Position numbers and translations under genes: made by a program. From assembly GCF_006782915.1 (NCBI RefSeq), contig NZ_VCNP01000035.1, forward strand, positions 114,766 to 178,765: a DNA stretch of 64,000 bases. The letters run 5' to 3'. Source of the stretch: Streptomyces calvus (GTDB lineage: Bacteria; Actinomycetota; Actinomycetes; Streptomycetales; Streptomycetaceae). Under the pieces are notes generated by a model. It was not told where the DNA came from and did not search any database. It worked only from the letters and a program-made list of their open reading frames with translations. Below are positions 42,118 through 49,388 of the stretch, piece by piece (positions within the stretch are counted from its first letter, which is position 1; every line of letters begins with the position of its first letter).

Positions 42118-43113
42118 TCAGGGATGAGGCGGCAGCCAGCCCTGCTGGACGGCGCGTACGCCTGCTTCGAAGCGGCTGCGGGCGCCGAGGCGGTCCATGA
42201 GTTCGGAGGCGATGCGGCGGGCGGTGCGGTGGGACACGCCGAGGCGTTTGGCGATGGCCTCGTCGGTGTGGCCCTCGGCGAGGAGGCGCAGGGTGGTGGC
42301 CTGCTGGCCGGTGAGGCCGTGCGCGTCGGTGGGGACGACCCGGCCGAGGGGCTGCGCGGACTCCCACGTGGTTTCGAAGAGCGCGCACAGGGCGGTGAGC
42401 ATGCCCTGTCCGGTCAGCAGGACCGCGCCGGCGGCGGTGTCGTCGCTGCTGACGGAGATCATGGCGATCCGCCGGTCCATGAGGATCATCCGCGTGGGAA
42501 GCGAGGCCACCGTGCGGACCTGGCCGCCGAGCCGGGCCAGCCAGTTGGCGTGTTCGACGGTGGGCCGGTTGGTGCGCACGCTGTCCAGGTAGATCGTGCG
42601 CATCCGCACGCCACGGCCGAGCAGGTCCTGGTTGAGCGGCCGGGAGGCGGCCATGTTCTCCGAGGTCTGCGGCCCGCCCGGCGCGAACGTCAGTAACTCC
42701 TCACGCACCTCGCGGGGGAGCGCGGCCAGCCGGTCGCGGATCCGGTCGAGGCCCACCAGGTGCTCCACACCGGGATGGCTGCCGGCCGGCTGCAGTTCGG
42801 TGTACTCGGAGATGAGCTGGGCCGCGGCCGCCCGCGAGGCCTCCAGGCGCTGCCGCTGCGCCGCCAGCCGGGCCTGCTGCCGGGCCACCAGGATCTCCAT
42901 GCCGATGTCCGGCGAGACCGCCCGCAGCCGTCCCGCGTCCCCGGCGGCGGGGCGCACCAGCGCCAGCTCGCTCAGGGTGTCGAGGGCCTCGCGTATCTCC
43001 TCCTCGGGCAGCCCCGCGGCGTGGCCGAGGTCCGCGACGCCGGCGGCCGGGTGTCTGAGCATGGTGCGGTACACCGTCTCCGCGACGGAGTCGAGTCCGA
43101 GTGCAGTCAGCAC
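42118..43113 (-). CDS. LuxR-family regulator with N-terminal TrmB-type HTH
   Basis: 331 residues with two DNA-binding-like ends: an N-terminal TrmB/winged-helix part (LGLDSVAETVYRTMLRHPAA, then VADLGHAAGLPEEEIREAL) and a C-terminal LuxR HTH (RLLAEGHTDEAIAKRLGVS, RTARRIASELMDRLG). The middle has VRMRTIYLDSVRTNRPTVEH and RTVASLPTRMILMDRRIAMI, like the regulators at 5.6-8.6 kb. GTG at 43113 has a GGGGGG box upstream. It is divergent from a 102-residue protein gene followed by a tiny exported-peptide gene. Confidence 0.87.
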   Translation of the reverse strand: MLTALGLDSVAETVYRTMLRHPAAGVADLGHAAGLPEEEIREALDTLSELALVRPAAGDAGRLRAVSPDIGMEILVARQQARLAAQRQRLEASRAAAAQLISEYTELQPAGSHPGVEHLVGLDRIRDRLAALPREVREELLTFAPGGPQTSENMAASRPLNQDLLGRGVRMRTIYLDSVRTNRPTVEHANWLARLGGQVRTVASLPTRMILMDRRIAMISVSSDDTAAGAVLLTGQGMLTALCALFETTWESAQPLGRVVPTDAHGLTGQQATTLRLLAEGHTDEAIAKRLGVSHRTARRIASELMDRLGARSRFEAGVRAVQQGWLPPHP

Positions 43114-43272
43114 GTGAGCCCCCCGTTTTCTGCACACAACGTCCCCTGTCGAGTCGCGATCTTCGCAGAACGGCAGCGCTTCGGCACAGGGTGAGGACGG
43201 AACGGGCCACGGCCGCAATCGGCCATCCGGCGAGTGCGCCCGTCGGCCTCTTCCGTTGAGACGCTGAAGCGC

Positions 43273-43581
43273 ATGTACCTCGTCCACGCGCATCTGGAAC
43301 TCCCTGCGGGCGCGCATCTGCCGCCAGGTGTGCGCGGGTTGGTGCGCTCGGCCATCGTCGACGGGGACCGTGTCGAGCACGTCGCCGTGCATCCCCGCTC
43401 CGCCTCCCGGCTCACTCTGGGCTTCTATCTGCTGGCCGACGGGTTGGAGGAGGCCGAGGAACGGGCCGTCCGCGTCTGCGGCCGACTGGTGGGCGCGGTC
43501 CCGCAGTTGGCGGCGGCGCGACTGACGGGTGCGGAGGTTCCGCTGGTGCCTCTGGCGTTCGAGGCGCACCCGGTGGACTGA
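43273..43581 (+). CDS. Small protein of unknown function next to the LuxR/TrmB gene
   Basis: 102 residues beginning MYLVHAHLELPAGAHLPPGV and including LTLGFYLLADGLEEAEERAV. No membrane segment or catalytic motif was seen; it looks like a compact alpha/beta cytoplasmic protein. It is divergent from the LuxR/TrmB regulator (159 bp) and 167 bp upstream of the exported-peptide gene, so it may belong to the same signalling unit. Family not recognised. Confidence 0.65.
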   Translation: MYLVHAHLELPAGAHLPPGVRGLVRSAIVDGDRVEHVAVHPRSASRLTLGFYLLADGLEEAEERAVRVCGRLVGAVPQLAAARLTGAEVPLVPLAFEAHPVD

Positions 43582-43748
43582 GGCGGCCCGCGTGGACGCA
43601 TTCGTCCAAGGCCCTTTCCGTCCACCGGGGAGTCCTTCTCACGGGCCCGGGCGGCGACGAACCTGGGATCACCGGCCAGGACGCGCGTCACCGCGGGACG
43701 CGACAGCGGGCCGGACCCGTCACCTCTTCCCGGAAGGAACGGACAGCC

Positions 43749-43844
43749 ATGCCTCGCACCCGTGTCTCCAGGGCCACCGCGGTCGCCTCTCTCGTCGGTG
43801 CCCCGGCTCTCGCCGACCCGGCCGACGACGCCGGCTGGCAATAG
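43749..43844 (+). CDS. 31-residue exported peptide ending DDAGWQ
   Basis: ATG at 43749 with a GGAAGGAA box about 9 nt upstream, TAG at 43842-43844. The product has a basic start (MPRTRVSR), a short hydrophobic core and an APALA cleavage-like site, leaving a nine-residue tail DPADDAGWQ. This is the layout of a secreted signal pheromone precursor. It lies downstream of the LuxR/TrmB divergon. It is too short for routine gene finding; real translation is inferred from the box, the signal-peptide shape and the context. Confidence 0.6.
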   Translation: MPRTRVSRATAVASLVGAPALADPADDAGWQ

Positions 43845-43955
43845 CCGCCCGCCGCCCCGACGGCCGCCGCCGCGGTCCCACCGCCGGCTCGTGCACCACG
43901 CCTGCCCTGCTCGTCCGCACGGGCACCCACCTCAATCACCGCGGGGGGAACAGAA

Positions 43956-45143
43956 GTGAAGAACAGACGTACCAGCGGCCGCAGATCCGCGGTCCTGCTG
44001 ACCGCCGCCGCCCTCGGCACCGGACTCCTCACGGTGACCGCCCCCACCGCCGACGCGGCCACCACCTGCTCGGGCGGCGTCAACATCTACGGTGTGCTCG
44101 CCGACGGCAGGCTCACGTTCAGCCAGATCAACCCGGCCACCGGCGACCTCGCCAAGGTGCTCGTCGGACCCGACCTCGGCTTCGAGCCGCAGGCGATGGC
44201 GACCCTCAACTTCAACACCGTCCTGGTGACTTCCACCACCGGCGCCCTCTACCGCGTCGACATCAGGACCAACAACACCAGCCTCGCCCTGCTGAACCCG
44301 CCGGTACGGATCGCCGACAGCGGCTGGACCCACGACAAGCTCACCTACGACGGTTACGGCCACCTCTACGGCACGACCGCCGCCGGCCTGCTGCTGCGGT
44401 ACAACGTCACCGAGGACAAGCCCGCCGGCTCCCAGCACATCGGCGTACGCACCGAGATCGACACCGGCTTCGTCCTGAAGACCCTCACCGCGACCGGCGA
44501 CGACCGGCTCGGCGCCACCACCTCGGACGGGCGGCTGCTCGACTACACCGTCGCCGGTGCCGGTTCCTGGAAGAGCAACACCCTGAAGTCGTCCGGCTGG
44601 TCGGGCTTCAACCAGCTCGTCTCGCCGGGCGGCGGTCTGTACTACGGAAGGCTCTCCACCGGAGCCATGTACTGGTACAAGGACGCCAACCCGGCCGACG
44701 GCTCCGGCGCGGACATCACGTACCACCTCGACGACCCGGTCAACACCAGCGGCTGGACGCAGAAGCTGCTGTCCGCGCAGCCCCGCACGTACAGCTGCAC
44801 CACGTCCGTGGACAGCGTCGACCGCAACGACATCGGCGAGGTCAAGGCGGCCGGGCGGCAGCTGATGAACGAGAAGGACGCGGCCTGGGCCAACTCCACG
44901 CAGTGGGCCTGCCTGGAGAAGCTGTGGGACCACGAGAGCGGCTGGCGCTGGAACGCCACGAACCCGTCCTCCGGCGCGTACGGCATCCCGCAGGCGCTGC
45001 CCGCCTCGAAGATGGACGTCGCGGGCGACGACTGGCACGAGAACCCGCTGACCCAGATCCGGTGGGGTCTGAGCTACATCGACGGCCGCTACGGCTCCCC
45101 GTGCAACGCGTGGAACTTCTGGCAGGCGAACAACTGGTACTAG
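43956..45143 (+). CDS. Secreted tachylectin-like protein with lytic-transglycosylase-like domain
   Basis: 395 residues. The signal peptide is residues 1-34 (ends TAPTADAA). Residues 36-270 form a tachylectin-2-like beta-propeller with repeats around ADGRLTFSQINPATGDLAKV and GLYYGRLSTGAMYWYKDA, which bind carbohydrate. The C-terminal 100 residues look like an SLT/aggregation-promoting-factor domain with a putative catalytic Glu in WDHESGWRWN and ends GSPCNAWNFWQANNWY. It probably binds and cuts cell-wall glycan. It is convergent with a paralog that carries a different C-terminal domain. Confidence 0.85.
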   Translation: MKNRRTSGRRSAVLLTAAALGTGLLTVTAPTADAATTCSGGVNIYGVLADGRLTFSQINPATGDLAKVLVGPDLGFEPQAMATLNFNTVLVTSTTGALYRVDIRTNNTSLALLNPPVRIADSGWTHDKLTYDGYGHLYGTTAAGLLLRYNVTEDKPAGSQHIGVRTEIDTGFVLKTLTATGDDRLGATTSDGRLLDYTVAGAGSWKSNTLKSSGWSGFNQLVSPGGGLYYGRLSTGAMYWYKDANPADGSGADITYHLDDPVNTSGWTQKLLSAQPRTYSCTTSVDSVDRNDIGEVKAAGRQLMNEKDAAWANSTQWACLEKLWDHESGWRWNATNPSSGAYGIPQALPASKMDVAGDDWHENPLTQIRWGLSYIDGRYGSPCNAWNFWQANNWY

Positions 45144-45155
45144 ACCGGCGGTACG

Positions 45156-45214
45156 GGCACGGCGACAGGGCGGTCCTCCCCTCGGTCGAGGGGGAACCGC
45201 CCTGTCGCCGTGCC
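45156..45214. terminator. Strong bidirectional terminator
   Basis: A perfect 19-bp stem, GGCACGGCGACAGGGCGGT at 45156-45174 pairing with 45196-45214, with an inner partial stem. It ends both converging tachylectin-type genes. Confidence 0.9.
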
Positions 45215-45226
45215 GGTCGCCGTCCG

Positions 45227-46516
45227 TCAGGCGATCTTGTCGTAGCGCAGGGCGACGTAGGACGAGGCGGCGTGGCTGTCGATGGTGCCGCTGTACACGT
45301 TCGCGGTCCTGTAGTTCATGTCCGACTCCGGGCTGCTCTGGGAGTAGTAGTAGAAGGTGCCCGCATCCTGGTCCTTCCAGCCCGCGAAGAGGACCGCGTG
45401 ACCCTCACTGCTGGAGTTCAGCGCGTCACCCGGCCTCAGGTTGGCCTTGGAGATCTGAGTGCTCGCGCCGGCGAGGGTCTGCGTCGTCAGCGACGTGGTG
45501 AGGTGCCAGGCCATGGACACGAAGCCGGAGCAGTCGGTGCGGTAGGAGTCGTCGCCCTCGATGTCGGTGGCGTAGGCACTCTGGCTGTACTGGATGTTGC
45601 GGCTGTACCAGTCCTTGGCGCGGGTGATGACCTCGCTGCGATGGATCGTGCCGCCCTGCACGGACTTCGGCGGGGCCGCCGGCACGTAGGCGCAGTTGTC
45701 CGCGTAGGCCGACAGCAGGGTCTGCGTCCAACCGGAGGCGTCGACGGGGTCGTTCGGGTGGTACGCGATGTCGCTGCCGTCCGCGTCGGTCGGGTCGGCG
45801 TCGTGGTACCAGTACAGGCCGCCGTTGGTCCGGCCGTAGTAGAGGCCGCCGCCGGGCGAGGACAGCGAGTCGACCGCCGACCAGCCGCTCGTCTTCAGCA
45901 CCGCGCGGTCCCAGTCGTTCACGCCGTTGATCTTGTAGCTGAGCAGGCGTCCGTCCGAGGTGGAGGCGATGATGCGGTCGTCGCCCGCAGCGGCCAGGGT
46001 CTTCAGGACGAAGCCCGTGTCGATCACGACGTGCTGACCTATGTGGGCGGACCCGGCGGGCTTGTCCTGCGACACCAGGTACTGGTGGAGCTGTCCGTCG
46101 ACCGTGCCGTAGAGGTGGCCGGCGCCGTCGTAGACCATCTTGTCGAAGGTCCAGCCGCCGTCCCAGATCTTGACGACCCCGGCGAGGCCGAGGGACGTGT
46201 TGTTGGTCTGGACGTCGACGCGGTAGAGGTCGCCGGTGGTCGAGGTGACCAGCACCGTGTTGAAGTTGAGCGTGGCCATCGCCTTCGGTGTGAAGCCGAG
46301 GCCGGGGCCGATGAGCGTCTTCAGGCGGTCGCCGGTGTTCGGTGCGATCTGCGTGTACGTCAGCCTGCCGTCCGACAGGGTGCCGTAGATCGACACGTCA
46401 CCGGTGCACGACGCGACGGCCTGTGCGGTCCCGCCCGTGACGGTGACCAGGCCCAGGGACATCGCTCCGACGGCGAGGACGGCGGACGTACGGCGCACGG
46501 CATTGCTCAGCTTCAC
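45227..46516 (-). CDS. Secreted tachylectin-like protein with NlpC/P60-like domain
   Basis: 429 residues from the GTG at 46516 (AGGAGA box upstream). The signal peptide ends near GTAQAVA. The propeller (about 35-275) closely matches the convergent paralog: both contain KAMATLNFNTVLVTSTTG-like and DTGFVLKTL segments. The C-terminal domain has a putative catalytic Cys in YRTDCSGFVSMAWHL and His in EGHAVLFAGW, as in NlpC/P60 or amidase-type peptidases. The shared lectin part with different hydrolase ends suggests duplication and domain swap. Confidence 0.85.
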   Translation of the reverse strand: MKLSNAVRRTSAVLAVGAMSLGLVTVTGGTAQAVASCTGDVSIYGTLSDGRLTYTQIAPNTGDRLKTLIGPGLGFTPKAMATLNFNTVLVTSTTGDLYRVDVQTNNTSLGLAGVVKIWDGGWTFDKMVYDGAGHLYGTVDGQLHQYLVSQDKPAGSAHIGQHVVIDTGFVLKTLAAAGDDRIIASTSDGRLLSYKINGVNDWDRAVLKTSGWSAVDSLSSPGGGLYYGRTNGGLYWYHDADPTDADGSDIAYHPNDPVDASGWTQTLLSAYADNCAYVPAAPPKSVQGGTIHRSEVITRAKDWYSRNIQYSQSAYATDIEGDDSYRTDCSGFVSMAWHLTTSLTTQTLAGASTQISKANLRPGDALNSSSEGHAVLFAGWKDQDAGTFYYYSQSSPESDMNYRTANVYSGTIDSHAASSYVALRYDKIA

Positions 46517-46884
46517 GGTTTCTCCTGCGGCACGGAAGTCGAGTGGGCGCACGCACGTCCCTGACCCGCGCAGCTGCCCTGCAGGTGCAGCTGAGCGGGA
46601 TGTTCACGGGAGCGGCGCCCGGTGGCGGGAACCACTCTCGTCGCGCCTCGGGGGTGCCGGAAGAGTGAAGAGCCGGCCGCAAGGGTCCCTGGCCGGTTGC
46701 GTCCTGAGGCGTGTCCGCCGGTGGTGGGAGGACGTCCGGCAAGGCGTCCCGCGCGGCCGTGCCCGCTTCTGCTGCGCGGCCACCGCAGGAGCCGGGCATG
46801 CCGTCCGGCACCGGCTTGGGTGCGGCCACGTCCCGCTGGGCGCGGCGGCGGCGTGGGGGAGACCGGGCGTTCTACGGTGAGTCG
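46517..46884. other. Gap upstream of two divergent genes
   Basis: Holds the promoters of the NlpC-type tachylectin gene and the DUF998 gene. No gene is supported; open frames on both strands are shadows of GC-rich sequence. Confidence 0.55.
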
Positions 46885-47502
46885 GTGCGACCTGTGCCCA
46901 GGTGGGCGTTGCTTTCGTCGGTGTGCGCGCCTGTCCTGTTGATCGCGGGCTGGACGGTCGCGGCGCTTCTCGAAGGGCCCGCCTACGACCCCGTCACCCA
47001 GACGATCAGCGTCCTGGCGGCCTACGGGGCGGCGGGGTTCTGGGTGATGACCGGAGCGCTGCTCGCCCTGGGGGTCTGCCATGTGCTGACCGCCTGGGGG
47101 CTGCGGGCGGCCGCGTTCGCCGGGCGGGTGGCGTTGGGCGGCGGCGGAGTGGTGGCGTGGGTGGTGGCTCTGCTCCCGCCGCCGAGCAGCGGCGGCTCGC
47201 TGCGGCACGGTTCCGTCGCCGTGGTCGGCTTCGTGCTGCTGGCGGTCTGGCCGGTGCTGGCCGCGCACCGCAGTGGGACGGCGCCGTGGGGACTGCGGCC
47301 CGTGCCCTCGCTCGCGGCGACCGTCGTGATGGGTGTCGGAGCGGCCTGGTTCCTGATCGAGATGCAGCGTCAGGGTGCCCCCGGGGTCGCCGAACGCCTT
47401 GTGACGGCCCTTCAGTCGCTGTGGCCCTTCGTGGTCGTGGTGTCCTGTGTGCGCCACGCCGGCCCGGAGGAGGGTGGAGGTGGTGCGGGTGCGGGGGGCT
47501 GA
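46885..47502 (+). CDS. DUF998 membrane protein
   Basis: 205 residues with six membrane helices. The DUF998 hallmark YDPVTQTISVLAAYGAAGFW follows helix 1. GTG at 46885 has a GGTGAG box close upstream; longer in-frame starts add only Arg/Gly-rich sequence. DUF998 proteins are distantly like rhomboid- or cytochrome-type four-to-six helix bundles, with unknown role. It is convergent with the last CIS-cluster gene. Confidence 0.8.
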   Translation: MRPVPRWALLSSVCAPVLLIAGWTVAALLEGPAYDPVTQTISVLAAYGAAGFWVMTGALLALGVCHVLTAWGLRAAAFAGRVALGGGGVVAWVVALLPPPSSGGSLRHGSVAVVGFVLLAVWPVLAAHRSGTAPWGLRPVPSLAATVVMGVGAAWFLIEMQRQGAPGVAERLVTALQSLWPFVVVVSCVRHAGPEEGGGGAGAGG

Positions 47503-47540
47503 CGGGGGGTGGGGACGGTGGTGTGGGAGACGGTTGCCGG

Positions 47541-48779
47541 TCAGCCGCGTTGGAAGAACTCCACCTCCGCCAGGGCCAGGTGGCGGCCGTCGGACAGGCC
47601 GACGGGTGAGCGGAGGACCAGGCGTATCGACGTCACGTCGCTGATGCCGGTGGGGAACGTCTGCGGGCCCGCCTTGTCGGCGAGGGTGAGTTCCTTGTGG
47701 TGGCGTTCTCCGTCCTGCGTCGTCACCTCCATGTCCAGTTGGAGCGCGCGGGCCTGACGGTCGTACTGGTCCGGCGACTTGGACACGCCGTTGATGATGC
47801 TCAGGTCGATCAGCCGGAACGGTTTGCGGAAGGTGTAGGTCACCGAGGCGCCCGCCGCCGGCGCGCCCCAGTAGCGGTTGCTCAGGCCGTCCGTGGTGTT
47901 CGTCGCCGGGTGCCGGGGGATCTCGGCGCTCGCTTCGACGGACACGGGCGTCACGGGCTTCGGCTTGCTCAACTTGTCCCGGGTGTCCTCGACCAGGGCG
48001 CGTCCGGCGGGCAGCAGCCAGACGCCGCCGACGCACAGCGCCGCCAGCACGGCCAGGATCACCAGGAGGCGCACCGCGCGGCCCGATCCGGCCCGCACCC
48101 GGCGGCGCAGCGGCCACACGGTCCGCCACCACGGCAGCGGAGCGGCCTTCGGGGCGAGGTTCAGCGCGGTCGCGCAGCGCCGGCAGAAGCGGCGGCCCGG
48201 CGCGTTGAGCGCGCCGCAGGCGGGACACGGCACGCCCGCCCCTTCGTCCGGCACCGCCGCTGCCGGTCGTACGACGGGACGCGGGGCCACCGGCTTCGCG
48301 GGGCGTACGGGCAGCACCGGGTCCGGTGTCGGGGCGGCGGGGGTGCGGGCCGAGGGTGCCGGCGGGGGCCCGGGGGGTCGTGCGCTCGTTCCGGATGCGG
48401 CGGCGGGATCGGGGCCGGTGGGGTGTGGGGGCCGGGTGGGGGGAGGTGTTGCGGGGCCGGGGGCAGCGGAGCCGGGTGCGGGGCGGTCGGTGCGGGTGGC
48501 GGCCGGGGTGGCCCGGGGCGGGGCGCTCGTGGGGTCGGGGCGGCCGGTGGCGGGTTTCTCGGGGTCGCCGGAGGGTGAGCCGTCGGCGGGCGCGGCGCCT
48601 GCCTCACCGGCCTCGGGAGGTGCGGCGGGCGTCGACTCGTCCGCCGGGGTGGGCGTGGAGGGCTGCGGGGGCGTGCTCGGGGCGGGGCTCGAGTCCGACC
48701 AGCCGAGGTACGCGCCGCAGTTGCCGCAGAAGTCGTCTGTGGGGTCGTTGGACGCCCCGCACGAGGGACACGCGCGCAC
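47541..48779 (-). CDS. Zinc-ribbon, transmembrane, discoidin-like protein of the CIS cluster
   Basis: 412 residues. The N-terminal zinc ribbon is CPSCGASN with CGNCGAYLG (4-24), then a Pro/Ala-rich linker. A second ribbon is CPACGALN with CRRCATAL (about 195-217). One membrane helix is near 245 (VRLLVILAVLAALCVGGVWL), and a C-terminal F5/8-type-C/discoidin-like domain (about 280-412) contains NTTDGLSNRYWGAPAAGASV. Inside-out topology would put the zinc ribbons in the cytoplasm and the sugar-binding-type domain outside. It is 4 bp from the tail protein I gene, as the last gene of the CIS operon, and may anchor or trigger particles at the membrane. Confidence 0.82.
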   Translation of the reverse strand: MRACPSCGASNDPTDDFCGNCGAYLGWSDSSPAPSTPPQPSTPTPADESTPAAPPEAGEAGAAPADGSPSGDPEKPATGRPDPTSAPPRATPAATRTDRPAPGSAAPGPATPPPTRPPHPTGPDPAAASGTSARPPGPPPAPSARTPAAPTPDPVLPVRPAKPVAPRPVVRPAAAVPDEGAGVPCPACGALNAPGRRFCRRCATALNLAPKAAPLPWWRTVWPLRRRVRAGSGRAVRLLVILAVLAALCVGGVWLLPAGRALVEDTRDKLSKPKPVTPVSVEASAEIPRHPATNTTDGLSNRYWGAPAAGASVTYTFRKPFRLIDLSIINGVSKSPDQYDRQARALQLDMEVTTQDGERHHKELTLADKAGPQTFPTGISDVTSIRLVLRSPVGLSDGRHLALAEVEFFQRG

Positions 48780-48783
48780 GGCG

Positions 48784-49347
48784 TCACCTCCCTTCGTCGG
48801 CGGGCGGGCCGGGCAGGATCTCCACCCGGCAGACGGTGTGCACCGGGCACATGGCGCGGACGATCGCGTGGACCCTGTCCGGGTCGACCCGTGCCTCGCG
48901 GCCGGGCCACACGCGGACCACGGGCCCGGTGCTGGACGGTGGTGGCAGGTCGGCGCCGGGGGTGCTCGACCACACCGCGCCGCCGTCCCCGGTCACCTCC
49001 GCGTGCACGCCGAGCGCCAGCCGCAGGCCCTCGACCAGGCCGCGGCCGGTGCCGCGCCACCGGTGCAGCTCCACCGCGCGGACGACGGCCTCGCGGCGCA
49101 GTTCCACCGGCCGCCGCGGGTCGTCGGCGGCGCCCACCCACGATGCCAGCCAGGCCAGGAAGTCGGCCGGGGTCACCCGCGGGTCGAGGTAGGCGGCCAG
49201 GTTGTCCAGGGTCGCGAAGACGGGAGCGAGGACGGTGTCGAGGCCGGCGGTGAACCGCTGCGCGAAGTCGTCGTCGGCGTACACGGCGGGCAGTTGCTCG
49301 CCGATCGGGTGCCTGCTCGGCAGGCCGGGCACGGCGGCGCGGCTCAT
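48784..49347 (-). CDS. CIS baseplate protein, phage tail protein I-like (Afp12-type)
   Basis: 187 residues related to P2 gpI/T4 gp7-like baseplate wedge parts: RHPIGEQLPAVYADDDFAQR, then FLAWLASWVGAADDPRRPVE and LHRWRGTGRGLVEGLRLALG, the most conserved block of the family. ATG at 49347 has GGAGGC upstream and overlaps a 14-codon frame. It forms the wedge with the baseplate J protein. Confidence 0.85.
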   Translation of the reverse strand: MSRAAVPGLPSRHPIGEQLPAVYADDDFAQRFTAGLDTVLAPVFATLDNLAAYLDPRVTPADFLAWLASWVGAADDPRRPVELRREAVVRAVELHRWRGTGRGLVEGLRLALGVHAEVTGDGGAVWSSTPGADLPPPSSTGPVVRVWPGREARVDPDRVHAIVRAMCPVHTVCRVEILPGPPADEGR

Positions 49348-49388
49348 CGTCGTGCCTCCGCTTCCACGGCGGTGTCGGCGACGCTCAT
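49344..49388 (-). CDS. 14-codon linking frame between baseplate genes
   Basis: ATG at 49388 overlaps the baseplate J stop (ATGA), and its TGA overlaps the next ATG at 49347 (ATGA). It encodes MSVADTAVEAEARR. It may serve only to keep ribosomes coupled between the two genes. Confidence 0.35.
   Translation of the reverse strand: MSVADTAVEAEARR

Noticed and set aside
43529..46564. Plus-strand frame of 1011 codons over the tachylectin genes
   Set aside because: It overlaps two well-supported secreted-protein genes on both strands and has no domain features.
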